A DNA stretch of 64,000 bases from Sphingopyxis sp. Root154 (GTDB lineage Bacteria > Pseudomonadota > Alphaproteobacteria > Sphingomonadales > Sphingomonadaceae). Shown piece after piece: positions 1 to 8,821 of the stretch (the first letter of the stretch is position 1; each line of letters starts with the position of its first letter). A program made the translations under genes and the position numbers. The DNA lies in NCBI RefSeq assembly GCF_001427105.1, contig NZ_LMGI01000002.1:1468651-1532650 (forward strand), read 5' to 3'. The notes below the pieces were generated by a model. The model did no database searches. It worked only from the letters and a program-made list of their open reading frames with translations, and was not told the DNA's origin.

Positions 1-147
1 CGCGAATTCCTCGGTCACCGCGGCGCCCCCGACGACATCGCGCGCCTCGACGATGCGCACCTTCAGCCCCGCCTTGGCGAGATAGAAGGCGCAGACGAGG
101 CCGTTGTGGCCGGCGCCGATAATCAGCGCGTCATAGGCTTTGGTCAT
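1..147 (-). CDS. FAD/NAD(P)-binding oxidoreductase, phytoene dehydrogenase-like (N-terminus only)
   Basis: Only the first 49 codons lie in the window; the gene continues past the left edge. The N-terminus contains a Rossmann FAD-binding motif (GAGHNGLVCAFYLAKAG) and a following acidic strand end (VRIVEARDVVGGA). This arrangement is typical of the phytoene desaturase/carotenoid oxidoreductase-like flavoprotein family. The ATG at 145-147 overlaps the TGA of the upstream flavin monooxygenase by four bases, so the two are translationally coupled and belong to the operon that starts with the Rieske gene at 2546. The substrate is unknown. Confidence 0.8.
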   Translation of the reverse strand, partial: MTKAYDALIIGAGHNGLVCAFYLAKAGLKVRIVEARDVVGGAAVTEEFA

Positions 148-1358
148 GAAAAGTCTTTCGCAAGCGGGGATTGGACATGCTGGCGGCCGAAGCCGAGGCC
201 GAGAACCCGGCCGGGGATGCGGCGAAGCAGCGGGATGCGGTCGAGCAGGTGGACCGCGAGCGGGACGCGCGTGATTTCGCCGCGCAGCATCGGTTCGATG
301 ATATTCTGATGCGCGAAGCGCTGAAGCCCCTGCATCCGCGTTGTAGGCTTCCAGCGCCGTTCCTGCACCTTCGCAAGCAGCGGATCGGGATCGGCGTCAG
401 CGGCAAGGGGCGCGGCGAGGATATTTGCCGTCGCCACCGCATCCTGCACCGCGAGGTTGATCCCGACCCCGCCGACGGGCGACATCGCATGCGCGGCGTC
501 GCCGATCGCGAGCAGACCGGGGCGCGACCAGCGTGTGAGACGATCAAGCGCAACCGTGAGCAGTTTCACGTCGTCGAAGCTCTGGAGCGCGTCGATCCCG
601 GCGGCAAGACCGGGCGCGATTTCGACGATCTTGTCGCGAAACGCCGCAATGCCGCGCGCCTCGACCGGTGCGAAACCGCCTTTTTCGATGATCTGCGCGC
701 ATTGCCAATAATCGCCGCGCGGGATCGCAACGACCATGCCGCCCTTGTCGATCGTGCCGAGCGCGACCTCGGACATGTTGACGCTCGCGGGAACGGGGAT
801 GCGGAACCACAGCACGTCCATAGGCGCGCCCAGATCCTCAAGCGGCAATTCGGCGGCGTCGCGCAGCACCGAGCGGCGCCCGTCGGCGGCGATCACGAGC
901 CGCGCGGGCAAAGTCTCATCGCTTGCGAGAGTCACGCCGCTAACCCGGTTCGCGGTGTCATAGGTGAGCCCGGTCGCCTCAGTCGACATGCGGAGGTCAA
1001 AGGTCGGATATTTCCGGCCCTGCCCCGCGATAAAATCGAGCAAGTCCCATTGCGGCATCATCGCGACAAAGCGCGCCGCGACGGGCAGATGCTTCATCGT
1101 CGCGATCGTATATTGCCCGCCGAGCAGGTTGAGCGTCATCGTGTCGATCGCCGCGTGCGGTTCTTTCAGCAGCTCTTCGAGCAACCCGATCTCGTTGAAC
1201 AGTTCGAGCGTCGAGGGATGCACCGTGTCGCCGCGGAAATCGCGGAGGAAATCGGCGTGCTTTTCGAGCACGGTGACGGGCACGCCGGCGCGCGCGAGCA
1301 ACAGCCCCGTGACCATGCCCGCGGGGCCGCCGCCGACGATGATGACTGGATCGCTCAT
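144..1358 (-). CDS. FAD-dependent aromatic-ring monooxygenase (UbiH/PHBH-type)
   Basis: The 404-residue protein is a class A flavoprotein monooxygenase, which would hydroxylate a ring-type substrate using NAD(P)H and O2. The FAD-binding glycine motif VGGGPAG is at residues 8-14. A second FAD motif, GDAAHAMSPVGGVGINLAVQDA, shortened here to its core GDAAH...SPVGG, sits near residue 286. A strong ribosome site (AGGAGGGAG) precedes the ATG. It lies 24 bases downstream of the Rieske oxygenase gene and overlaps the next flavoprotein gene by four bases. This points to a three-gene oxidative operon. Family assignment is firm; the substrate is not predictable. Confidence 0.88.
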   Translation of the reverse strand: MSDPVIIVGGGPAGMVTGLLLARAGVPVTVLEKHADFLRDFRGDTVHPSTLELFNEIGLLEELLKEPHAAIDTMTLNLLGGQYTIATMKHLPVAARFVAMMPQWDLLDFIAGQGRKYPTFDLRMSTEATGLTYDTANRVSGVTLASDETLPARLVIAADGRRSVLRDAAELPLEDLGAPMDVLWFRIPVPASVNMSEVALGTIDKGGMVVAIPRGDYWQCAQIIEKGGFAPVEARGIAAFRDKIVEIAPGLAAGIDALQSFDDVKLLTVALDRLTRWSRPGLLAIGDAAHAMSPVGGVGINLAVQDAVATANILAAPLAADADPDPLLAKVQERRWKPTTRMQGLQRFAHQNIIEPMLRGEITRVPLAVHLLDRIPLLRRIPGRVLGLGFGRQHVQSPLAKDFS

Positions 1359-1382
1359 ACTCCCTCCTCCCGCCTGTTGTTT

Positions 1383-2546
1383 TTAGCGGCTCCACCCCGG
1401 CGGCGGCGCATGTTCCTGCCGCGCTTCGGGGATCAGATCGCGCATCCGCGAACAGAAATGCTTGAGGCAGACTTCCTTGTCGCTGAGCGGCCCCATGGTG
1501 AAGCTTTTCGACGCCATTCCCTGCTGGACGCGGGTGATCAACTCAGTGTCCTCGGCATTGACCTGTCGGTTGATCCGCCAATTGAGATAGCGCGCAGCCT
1601 TCATCTCGCGGCGCTCATCGGGGAGCACATAGGAGATTTCGCGGATCAGGCAGGTCGTCGGCCCGGTCGGCAGCCACTGCATGAAATCGACCTGGTCGGG
1701 ATAGATGTCGAACGCGACGTTCGGCCAGAGCTTGAAATAGAGCCAGTGGCGCTGGTTGGCTTCGGGCAGATGCGGCACCGCGGGCAGCAGCCGCTGATAC
1801 ATGCGCTCGGACCAGTTCACCGACGGCCGGTCGATCAAATCGCCCCACATGCGGTCGACATTGTCCTCAGCCTCGACGCCATAGCTTTTACCGAACAGGC
1901 GCGTCAGGCCGGGGTGCGCGACGGGGATGTGGAGGCCGTCCGAATAATTGTCGCCGACATTCTTCCAGTTCACCTCCCGCGGGCGGAGCGTGACGCGGCC
2001 GAGCGCGCCGAGTTCCTCGAAGCGATAGGGGGCGACCTGTGCCTCATAGGGCGCCATCATCGACGCGACCGACGGGCCGCCGTCATCTTCGAGCCGCACG
2101 AACCAGAAACCGCACCATTGTTCGAGGCCGACGGGAACGAGCCCCGCCTTGCCCTTGTCGAGCGTCGGATAACTCGCGCTATCCGGAACGCCGGTCAGCC
2201 GGCCGTCGAGTTCATAGGTCCAGGCATGATAGGGGCAAATGAGCTTCTTCGCGCAGCCCACCGCGCCGTCGACGAGGCGCGAACCGCGGTGGCGGCATAC
2301 GTTGGTGAAAGCGCGCACATTACGATCGGTGCCGCGCACCAGAATCACGCTCTCGCCGCAATAGTCGATGCTGTGCCAGTCGCCGACGTTCGGGATATCG
2401 CTGTCGTGGCAGACGACCTGCCAACTCGGGCGGAAGATCCGTTCCATTTCAGCGGCATGGAAATCAGGATCGCTATAGGTCCAGGCGGGCAGCGACCAGC
2501 CGTCGAGCGGGTCGAAATTCGAATCGCGAAGGGGTGCAGTTGCCAT
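1383..2546 (-). CDS. Rieske non-heme iron oxygenase, alpha (catalytic) subunit
   Basis: The 387-residue protein has a Rieske [2Fe-2S] site with C84-x-H86 (VCRHRG) and C104-x2-H107 (CPYHAW). It also has a mononuclear iron site in NYSDGLHIPVAHPG, with H206 and H211 as probable ligands. I chose the ATG at 2546 because AAGGA lies seven bases upstream; longer readings of this frame extend across the divergent regulator and are unlikely. No ferredoxin or reductase gene is adjacent, so electrons must come from partners elsewhere. It is the first gene of a minus-strand operon with two flavoproteins. A TetR-type regulator is transcribed divergently 33 bases away. Confidence 0.9.
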   Translation of the reverse strand: MATAPLRDSNFDPLDGWSLPAWTYSDPDFHAAEMERIFRPSWQVVCHDSDIPNVGDWHSIDYCGESVILVRGTDRNVRAFTNVCRHRGSRLVDGAVGCAKKLICPYHAWTYELDGRLTGVPDSASYPTLDKGKAGLVPVGLEQWCGFWFVRLEDDGGPSVASMMAPYEAQVAPYRFEELGALGRVTLRPREVNWKNVGDNYSDGLHIPVAHPGLTRLFGKSYGVEAEDNVDRMWGDLIDRPSVNWSERMYQRLLPAVPHLPEANQRHWLYFKLWPNVAFDIYPDQVDFMQWLPTGPTTCLIREISYVLPDERREMKAARYLNWRINRQVNAEDTELITRVQQGMASKSFTMGPLSDKEVCLKHFCSRMRDLIPEARQEHAPPPGWSR

Positions 2547-2555
2547 GTCTCGTTC

Positions 2556-2579
2556 CTTGTTGTACATACGTATAACAAG
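2556..2579. promoter_or_regulatory. Imperfect 24-bp palindrome, likely operator for the divergent TetR regulator
   Basis: The 33 bases between the Rieske gene and the TetR gene contain an imperfect palindrome: 10 of 12 positions pair, with outer arms CTTGTT and AACAAG. It covers the start region of both genes, as expected for a TetR-family operator that represses the operon and its own gene. Binding is inferred from position and symmetry only. The right half CGTATAACAAGA also occurs, base for base, at 49083-49094 just upstream of the P450 gene. Confidence 0.5.
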
Positions 2580-3170
2580 ATGACCGCCGTTCGCCAAGCC
2601 TTTACGCGCGAAAGCGCCGATGCCCGCCGGGCGGACCTGATCGTGGCGACCGCGGCGATACTGGCCGAACATGGGCTGGCAGGAACGAACGTCCGCGCGA
2701 TCTGTGCGAAGGCGGGTGTGTCGCCGGGTCTGCTGCGCCACTATTTCGGCGGCATCGACGATCTGGTCGCGGCTACCTACAAAGCGACGAGCGACCGGAT
2801 GGACGCGATTTTCGTGGGTGCGGTCGAGGGGGCGGACAGCGATCCGCGCGCGCGGCTGAGCGCCTATCTCACCGCCAGCTTCCGCCCGCCGGTGACCGAT
2901 CCCGAACTGCTCGGCGCATGGACCGCCTTCTGGGCGCTCGCGCGGAGCGATGTGCGGATGGCCGAAATTCACGCAGAGAGTTACGCGGGCTATCGCGCCC
3001 GGCTCGGCGAATTGCTGGTCGCATGCGGCGCAACGGACGCCGAGCGGCTGGCGATCATGCTGACCGCGATGGTCGACGGGCTGTGGCTCGAACTGTCGCT
3101 CGACGCCGAAAGCTTCGGCGCCGAGGCGGCGGTCCATATGGTCGAGCGCGCGGTCTCCGCGCTCGTCTGA
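2580..3170 (+). CDS. TetR/AcrR family transcriptional regulator, BetI-like
   Basis: The 196-residue protein has an N-terminal TetR helix-turn-helix. Its recognition segment, KAGVSPGLLRHYFGGIDDLV, resembles BetI and related regulators, and is followed by a variable ligand-binding domain. The ATG at 2580 sits inside the right edge of the palindrome and has no clear Shine-Dalgarno sequence, so the mRNA may be leaderless or start slightly further in. It is divergent from the Rieske/flavoprotein operon and is the obvious candidate to control it. The frame is open far upstream, but that extension runs antisense through the real oxygenase genes and was rejected. Confidence 0.85.
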   Translation: MTAVRQAFTRESADARRADLIVATAAILAEHGLAGTNVRAICAKAGVSPGLLRHYFGGIDDLVAATYKATSDRMDAIFVGAVEGADSDPRARLSAYLTASFRPPVTDPELLGAWTAFWALARSDVRMAEIHAESYAGYRARLGELLVACGATDAERLAIMLTAMVDGLWLELSLDAESFGAEAAVHMVERAVSALV

Positions 3171-3173
3171 CCC

Positions 3174-4547
3174 TTATTTCGACAAGTCGCGCAGCAAGCT
3201 GTCCCAATGCGCGAGCGCCGGCGCGATCGCATCGACGGGCACGCGCTCATTGAGGCCGTGCGCGTAGCTGTCGCTCGCTTTCGAGAACAGGCCCGCGACG
3301 CCATAGCTTGGCACGCCGGCGATGCGGAAATGATAGCTGTCGGTGGCTCCCGCGCTCATCGACGGGATGATCGGCAGGCCGGGCGCGCGCGCATGCACCG
3401 CCTTCGTCACCGCAGCGACGACGTCGGGGCGTAGCGGCGAGGCGTCGCTCGCGCTCGCGTCGGGATCGGTGTTCACTTTGACCGCGGGGTCGGCAATCGC
3501 CTTTTCGAGCTCGGCGCGCACCGTTTCGACCGGGACGCCGGGGAAGATGCGGCAGTTGATGTTCGCGGTGGCGCGCTGCGGCAGCGCATTCTCGGCATGA
3601 CCGCCCTTGACCAGGGTCGGGACGCAGGTGGTGCCGATCTGACCGACATATTCGGGGTCGGCGCGGATCGCGGCAATAGCTTTCGCATCGGCCGGGTTCG
3701 CGGCAAAGGCTTTCAGCGCCGCGCCGATATCGCCGCCGACCTGGTCGGCGACGATCGGCATGCCGATCCTGGTCAGCTCATTCTGCTGCGGCGTGAAGCG
3801 ATAGGCGCCGACCTTGGCGAGCGCGTTCGACAGCTGGACGATCGCGTTCGTGCCCGACGGGCGCGAGCTGTGCCCGCCCGGATTGGTCACTTCGAGCGTG
3901 AAGTCGGCATAGGTCTTTTCGCCGGCCTGCAGCCCGTAATATTTGGGCTTGCCGTCCTCGCCGATCGTCCCGCCGCCGCCATCGCCGTTGAGCGCAAATT
4001 CGGCGCCCTTGTATTTGGCGGCGAGCGCGCGCGTGGTCGTCATCGAGGTTTCCTCGTCGCCCGAGAGCAGCAGGATGATCGAGCGCTTCGGCTTGAAGCC
4101 TTCCTTCTTCAATTGCGCCATCGTCGCGACCATCATCGAGACGTCGAACTTGTTGTCTTCCGACCCGCGGCCGAAAATATAGCCATCTTCCTCGACCGGC
4201 ACGAAGGGGTCGCGCGTCCAGTCCTTCGGATCGGCCTCGACGACGTCCATATGGCCGAGCAGCACGATCGGCTTGCCCTTCCCCGTTCCGGCGAGCGTCG
4301 CGGCAAAGGTCGCGGTTTCGCCGATCGGCGTGATCTCGATATCGCTGTCGGCATAACCCGCGGCTTTGAGCACGCTGGCGTAATAGGCGGCGAGCTTGGG
4401 CACCTGTCCGCGCCCCTCGACGGTCGGGATCGCGACGCTGTCCTTCAGTATTTTTTTCGCCGCATCGGTATCGGCGGGCTTGGCGTGGACGGGCGCGGCG
4501 GCGAGCAGGGCGGCGGCGAGGGCGAGCGGGGCGGCGAGGTTACGCAT
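3174..4547 (-). CDS. Exported M20-family zinc peptidase
   Basis: The 457-residue protein starts with a signal peptide (hydrophobic core residues 5-20, probable cleavage after VHA at about residue 22), so it is expected in the periplasm. Metal-site signatures of M20 di-zinc peptidases are visible: H99-x-D101 in LLGHMDVV, D131 after GRGSE, and the catalytic E165-E166 in SGDEETS. A dimerisation (lid) domain is indicated by NPGGHSSRP. Substrates could be dipeptides or acylated amino acids. It stands alone, converging with the TetR gene on its 3' side. Confidence 0.9.
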   Translation of the reverse strand: MRNLAAPLALAAALLAAAPVHAKPADTDAAKKILKDSVAIPTVEGRGQVPKLAAYYASVLKAAGYADSDIEITPIGETATFAATLAGTGKGKPIVLLGHMDVVEADPKDWTRDPFVPVEEDGYIFGRGSEDNKFDVSMMVATMAQLKKEGFKPKRSIILLLSGDEETSMTTTRALAAKYKGAEFALNGDGGGGTIGEDGKPKYYGLQAGEKTYADFTLEVTNPGGHSSRPSGTNAIVQLSNALAKVGAYRFTPQQNELTRIGMPIVADQVGGDIGAALKAFAANPADAKAIAAIRADPEYVGQIGTTCVPTLVKGGHAENALPQRATANINCRIFPGVPVETVRAELEKAIADPAVKVNTDPDASASDASPLRPDVVAAVTKAVHARAPGLPIIPSMSAGATDSYHFRIAGVPSYGVAGLFSKASDSYAHGLNERVPVDAIAPALAHWDSLLRDLSK

Positions 4548-4605
4548 GGCGACGGACTATGCAGCGTCCGGCCGGCTTCGCAAGAGGGCATCGGACAAGC
4601 GGCGA

Positions 4606-5196
4606 TCAGGCCGACAGAGTTTTCTCGAGAGCGCTGCCCGCGAGCCGGGCGGTGGCGAGGAGGCGGGGCAGGTCGTGCCCGCTCCGCGCCTTGGCAGAAA
4701 GCCCCGACATTGTCGTGGCGACGAAATCGGTGACTTCATTGGCTGCGTCCGGATGGCGGGCCGCGATATAGTCGCGAATGAAGCTTTCCGCGCCAAGATT
4801 GAGCGCGCGTGCGGCTTCACGCGCGTCTTCGTCGCTGCAACGCGTGCCTTCGAGAACGAGGCAGCCGCCCGCTGCCGGACCCGATGCATAACGGCGTGCG
4901 GCCTCCTCCAGCATCGCCGCAAGGGCGACCGCGACGGGGACGTCAGGACGCAGGATATCGCCGAGCGGGATGGCCGCAGTGCCAGTCCAATGATCGAGCA
5001 CGCGTTGATAGAGTCCGGCCTTGCTGCCGAAGGCTGCATAGAAGCTGGGCGGATTGATGCCGAGCGCATCGGTGACATCGGCGACGCTGACCGCGTCATA
5101 GCCACGCGCGTGGAAGAGCTGCTGCGCGGTTACGACCGCCGCATCGGGGTCGAAGCGCCGCGGTCGGCCGCGCGATCGGGATTTATTTGTAGTCAC
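4606..5196 (-). CDS. bdcR: TetR-family regulator, BdcR-like
   Basis: The 196-residue protein has an N-terminal TetR helix-turn-helix containing the stretch SVADVTDALGINPPSFYAAF followed by GSKAGLYQRVL, after a basic tail with RGRPRRF. From memory of E. coli BdcR (YjgJ) the DNA-binding half and the central LVLEG segment are very similar, and the neighbour is a close match to BdcA, so I use the symbol. It is divergently transcribed from the SDR gene, with a perfect palindrome in the 75-base gap. It most likely represses the SDR gene. The symbol rests on recalled similarity and context, not on an alignment. Confidence 0.8.
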   Translation of the reverse strand: MTTNKSRSRGRPRRFDPDAAVVTAQQLFHARGYDAVSVADVTDALGINPPSFYAAFGSKAGLYQRVLDHWTGTAAIPLGDILRPDVPVAVALAAMLEEAARRYASGPAAGGCLVLEGTRCSDEDAREAARALNLGAESFIRDYIAARHPDAANEVTDFVATTMSGLSAKARSGHDLPRLLATARLAGSALEKTLSA

Positions 5197-5232
5197 TGTT
5201 ACAAAATACCTTGAAGATGCTTTCGCGATTTT

Positions 5233-5250
5233 ATGTAGTGCTCACTACAT
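5233..5250. promoter_or_regulatory. Perfect 8-bp-arm palindrome, likely BdcR-type operator
   Basis: The sequence ATGTAGTG-CT-CACTACAT is a perfect inverted repeat with a two-base centre. It lies between the divergent TetR and SDR genes and 21 bases before the SDR start, ahead of its AAGGAG ribosome site at 5259-5264. Its size and symmetry suit a TetR-family dimer. Control of the SDR gene by the neighbouring regulator is inferred. Confidence 0.6.
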
Positions 5251-5271
5251 TAATAAGCAAGGAGTCTCCCA

Positions 5272-5985
5272 ATGACCGAATTCCAAGGAAAATCCGTTCT
5301 CGTCCTCGGTGGCAGCCGCGGGATCGGGTCGGCGATCGTCCGCCGCTTCGCCGACGACGGCGCGAAGGTTGTCTTCACTTACAACGGCTCGCGCGAGGCG
5401 GCCGAGCAGCTGGCGACCGAGACCGGCACGACGGTGGTGCCGACTGACAGCGGCGACCGCGACGCGGTGATCGCCCGCGTGCGCGAGAGCGGTCCGCTCG
5501 ACATCCTCGTCGTCAACGCCGGCTTCGCGCTGTTCGGCGACGCGCTCGACCTCGATCCCGACGACGTCGACCGGCTGATCCGTGTCAACGTCAACGCCCC
5601 CTATCATGCGTCGGTCGAGGCGGCGCGGCAGATGCCCGAAGGCGGCCGCATCATCGTGATCGGGTCGGTGAACGGCGACCGCATGCCCGTCCCCGGCATG
5701 GCCTCCTATGCGCTGAGCAAATCGGCGCTGCAGGGCATGGCGCGCGGGCTGGCGCGCGATTTCGGGCCGCGCGGGATCACGATCAACATCGTGCAGCCCG
5801 GTCCGATCGACACCGATGCCAACCCCGAGGACGGCCCGATGCGCGATCTGATGCACAGCTTCATGGCGATCAAGCGCCATGGCCGGCCCGAAGAGGTCGC
5901 GGGCATGGTGGCCTGGCTGGCGGGCCCCGAGGCGGGCTTCGTCACCGGCGCGATGCACACGATCGACGGCGCGTTCGGCGCGTAA
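5272..5985 (+). CDS. bdcA: SDR-family oxidoreductase, BdcA-like
   Basis: The 237-residue short-chain dehydrogenase has the cofactor motif LGGSRGIGS (residues 12-20), NAG at 82-84, and the catalytic set S132, Y146, K150. Long stretches (for example EAARQMPEGGRI and RGLARDFGPRGITIN) match what I remember of E. coli BdcA, which was described as a cyclic-di-GMP-binding biofilm-dispersal factor. That published role may or may not apply here. AAGGAG lies eight bases before the ATG. It is divergent from a bdcR-like gene. Confidence 0.85.
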   Translation: MTEFQGKSVLVLGGSRGIGSAIVRRFADDGAKVVFTYNGSREAAEQLATETGTTVVPTDSGDRDAVIARVRESGPLDILVVNAGFALFGDALDLDPDDVDRLIRVNVNAPYHASVEAARQMPEGGRIIVIGSVNGDRMPVPGMASYALSKSALQGMARGLARDFGPRGITINIVQPGPIDTDANPEDGPMRDLMHSFMAIKRHGRPEEVAGMVAWLAGPEAGFVTGAMHTIDGAFGA

Positions 5986-6007
5986 ACCGACGCGACGGCG
6001 GGCGGCG

Positions 6008-6664
6008 TCAGATCGCCGCCCGCCCCTTCGGCGCGGGCGTCTTCGGCTTGTAACGGCAAAGGTCGACCACCGGGCAATGCCAGCATTCGGGCGTGCGCGC
6101 CTTGCAGATGTAGCGGCCGTGGAGGATCAGCCAGTGGTGCGCGCCAACGCGGAACGGTGCGGGCGTGTTCTTTTCGAGCTGCTTCTCGACCGCGAGCACC
6201 GTCTTGCCGGGTGCAAGCCCGGTGCGGTTGCCGACGCGGAAGATATGCGTGTCGACCGCGAAGGTCTCCGCCCCGAAAGCGCAGTTCATCACGACATTGG
6301 CGGTCTTGCGCCCAACCCCGGGCAGTTCGACGAGCGCGTCGCGGTCGGCGGGCACCTCGCCGCCGAAATCGCGGACGAGAATTTCGCTCAATGCAATGAC
6401 ATTCTTCGCCTTGCCGTTGAACAGCCCGATCGTCTTGATGTGCTGCTTCAGCCCCCCTTCGCCGAGGTCGATCATTTGTTGCGGGGTCGTCACCTCCTGA
6501 AACAGCTTTCGCGTCGCCTTGTTCACCCCGACGTCGGTCGCCTGCGCCGACAGCACAACCGCGACGAGCAGCTGGTAGGTGTTGCCGAATTGCAGTTCGG
6601 TCTCGGGGCTCGGATTGAGCTCCGCGAGGCGGCGGTAGAATTCGAAGATATCGGTCTTCTTCAT
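6008..6664 (-). CDS. nth: Endonuclease III (DNA glycosylase/AP lyase)
   Basis: The 218-residue protein removes oxidised pyrimidines in base excision repair. It contains the helix-hairpin-helix LPGVGRKTANVV with the catalytic Lys at 120 and catalytic Asp at 138 (VDTH). The [4Fe-4S] cluster loop has cysteines at 187, 194, 197 and 203 with the canonical 6-2-5 spacing. Length is normal for the family. It begins four bases after dapB on the same strand, so the two are co-transcribed. Confidence 0.97.
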   Translation of the reverse strand: MKKTDIFEFYRRLAELNPSPETELQFGNTYQLLVAVVLSAQATDVGVNKATRKLFQEVTTPQQMIDLGEGGLKQHIKTIGLFNGKAKNVIALSEILVRDFGGEVPADRDALVELPGVGRKTANVVMNCAFGAETFAVDTHIFRVGNRTGLAPGKTVLAVEKQLEKNTPAPFRVGAHHWLILHGRYICKARTPECWHCPVVDLCRYKPKTPAPKGRAAI

Positions 6665-6668
6665 CGGA

Positions 6669-7397
6669 TCAGCTAAGCCCGAGCACCTGCGGCATCGTGT
6701 AGCGGTCGGGCTTCTGCTGGAGCAGCCACAGCGCCGCTCGCACCGCGCCGCGCGCGAAGATCATGCGGTTTTCGGCGCGGTGTGAGAGGGTGATCATCTC
6801 CTCGGGGCCCGCGAAGATCACATCATGGTCGCCCGCAACCGTCCCGCCACGCAGGCTCGCAAAGCCGATCTTGCCATGCCCGCGCGCGCCGGTGAGGCCG
6901 TCGCGGCCGCGTTCGGAGCAAGTATCGAGGTTGATCCCGCGCCCTTGCGCCGCCGCCTGCCCCAGCAGCAGCGCGGTGCCGCTCGGCGCATCGACCTTCA
7001 TTCGGTGGTGCATCTCGACGACCTCGATGTCCCAGTCGGCGCCGAGCCGCGTCGCGGCCTCGCGCACCAGATGCGCGAGCAGGGTGACGCCGAGCGAGGT
7101 GTTGCCGGTCTGGAGCACCGCGATATCCTTTGCCGCATCGTCAATCAGATAATGATGGCGCTCCTCGAGCCCCGTCGTCCCGATGACGATCGGGGTTTTC
7201 GCGGCAACACAGGCGTCGAGCGTCGCCTCGAGCGCGGCGGGCGAGGAGAAGTCGACAAGAACGTCGGCGTCGCTGGCAAGCCTCAGAACATTGCCGCCCC
7301 GGTCGACCCCGCAACTGCGCTGCCCCGCTTCGGAGATCGCGGCGGCGAGCGCGACGCCCATCCGACCTTCGCTGCCGATAATGCCGATGCTGGTCAT
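6669..7397 (-). CDS. dapB: 4-hydroxy-tetrahydrodipicolinate reductase
   Basis: The 242-residue enzyme reduces the dihydrodipicolinate precursor in the lysine/diaminopimelate pathway. It has the N-terminal Rossmann motif GSEGRMG (residues 8-14), GTTGL at 73-77, and the active-site segment EMHHRMKVDAPSG with H130, H131 and K134. The glycine motif reads GSEGRMG rather than the commoner GxxGRMG with Ala, a minor change. It is the promoter-proximal gene of a dapB-nth unit. A long inverted repeat sits just upstream, between it and the divergent sirtuin gene. Confidence 0.96.
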   Translation of the reverse strand: MTSIGIIGSEGRMGVALAAAISEAGQRSCGVDRGGNVLRLASDADVLVDFSSPAALEATLDACVAAKTPIVIGTTGLEERHHYLIDDAAKDIAVLQTGNTSLGVTLLAHLVREAATRLGADWDIEVVEMHHRMKVDAPSGTALLLGQAAAQGRGINLDTCSERGRDGLTGARGHGKIGFASLRGGTVAGDHDVIFAGPEEMITLSHRAENRMIFARGAVRAALWLLQQKPDRYTMPQVLGLS

Positions 7398-7433
7398 ATG
7401 CCGTCCCCTTGCTTGCGCCTCCCCTTAGCCCCT

Positions 7434-7505
7434 CGCATCGAGCGAAGTCGAGACACCCATCGGCATTGCGCCATTTCGATGGGCATCTCGACTTCGCTCG
7501 ATGCG
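7434..7505. repeat. Long inverted repeat in a divergent promoter region
   Basis: Two 29-base arms (7434-7462 and 7477-7505) pair at 27 of 29 positions around a 14-base loop. The arms read CGCATCGAGCGAAGTCGAGA and onward, ending in CCCATCG. The element fills most of the 126-base gap between dapB and the divergent sirtuin gene. It looks like a dispersed intergenic repeat of the REP/MITE class rather than an operator, because it is long and GC-rich. I see no second copy in this window. Confidence 0.8.
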
Positions 7506-7523
7506 AACGGATAGAGAGGAGTC

Positions 7524-8225
7524 ATGAGTAACATCCAGAATATCGTAATCCTCACCGGCGCCGGGGTTTCGGCCGAAAGCGGCATCGACACCTTCCGCGA
7601 CAGCGGTGGCCTCTGGGAACAGCACCGCGTCGAGGATGTCGCGACCCCCGAAGCCTTTGCCCGCGATCCCGACCTTGTCCTGCGCTTCTACGACATGCGG
7701 CGCGAGGCGATCCAGACCAAGGCGCCGAACGCGGCGCATGAGGCGCTCGCGCGGCTCGACGCCGCCTGGCCGGGCGAACTGCTCATCGTCACGCAGAATG
7801 TCGACGACCTGCACGAGCGCGCGGGCGCGAAGCGGTTGATCCATATGCACGGCGAGCATCTCAATGCCTGGTGCACCGGGTGCGACACGCGGGTGCCGTG
7901 GACGGGGCCGTTGCTCGACCGGCCGGCGTGCAGCGCGTGCGGCATCGTTGGCACCTTACGCCCCGACATCGTCTGGTTCGGCGAGATGCCGTACCGGATG
8001 GACGAGATCTACCACGCGCTGAACCGCGCCGACCTGTTCGTGTCGATCGGCACGTCGGGCGCGGTCTATCCCGCCGCAGGCTTTGTTCGCGAGGCGCGCG
8101 CGTCAGGCGCGCGGACGCTCGAGCTCAATATGGAGCCGAGTCAGGGCAGCTACTGGTTCGACGAGGCGCGGCAGGGCCCGGCGACGATACTGGTGCCCGA
8201 GTGGGTCGAGGAGATGCTGGGCTAG
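7524..8225 (+). CDS. cobB: NAD-dependent protein deacylase, class III sirtuin
   Basis: The 233-residue Sir2 protein has the NAD-binding motif GAGVSAESGIDTFRD (residues 12-26), TQNVD at 90-94, the catalytic H109 (MHGE), and a zinc site with C117, C120, C136 and C139. Residues Y56 and R59 form the YxxR pair that marks class III sirtuins with desuccinylase or demalonylase ability. It uses NAD+ to remove acyl groups from lysines of cytosolic proteins. Despite the symbol it has no role in B12 synthesis. A GAGAGGAG ribosome site precedes the ATG. Confidence 0.95.
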   Translation: MSNIQNIVILTGAGVSAESGIDTFRDSGGLWEQHRVEDVATPEAFARDPDLVLRFYDMRREAIQTKAPNAAHEALARLDAAWPGELLIVTQNVDDLHERAGAKRLIHMHGEHLNAWCTGCDTRVPWTGPLLDRPACSACGIVGTLRPDIVWFGEMPYRMDEIYHALNRADLFVSIGTSGAVYPAAGFVREARASGARTLELNMEPSQGSYWFDEARQGPATILVPEWVEEMLG

Positions 8226-8690
<465 letters not shown>

Positions 8691-8698
8691 CTATTCGC

Positions 8699-8727
8699 TT
8701 GACGAATCTCCGGCAAGCCGATAAGCG
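8699..8727 (+). promoter_or_regulatory. Possible promoter of rpmB
   Basis: A good -35 hexamer TTGACG (8699-8704) is followed after 17 bases by a weak -10-like TAAGCG (8722-8727). It sits about 95 bases before rpmB in the gap that separates it from divergent tadA. The -10 match is poor, so this is tentative. Confidence 0.35.
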
Positions 8728-8821
8728 CGCGCCTTTCCCGGCTCACTCCGGTCCTGTACTCCCCGTTTTGCGGGAAGTGCCCGGACGCCGATCCGAAATT
8801 TTTTTGACGAGGACGAAGACC

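Noticed and set aside
171..3170. 999-codon plus-strand open frame through the Rieske and flavoprotein genes
   Set aside because: It is antisense to clearly conserved genes. Only its last 196 codons (from 2580) form a recognisable TetR protein; the rest is a GC-rich shadow frame.
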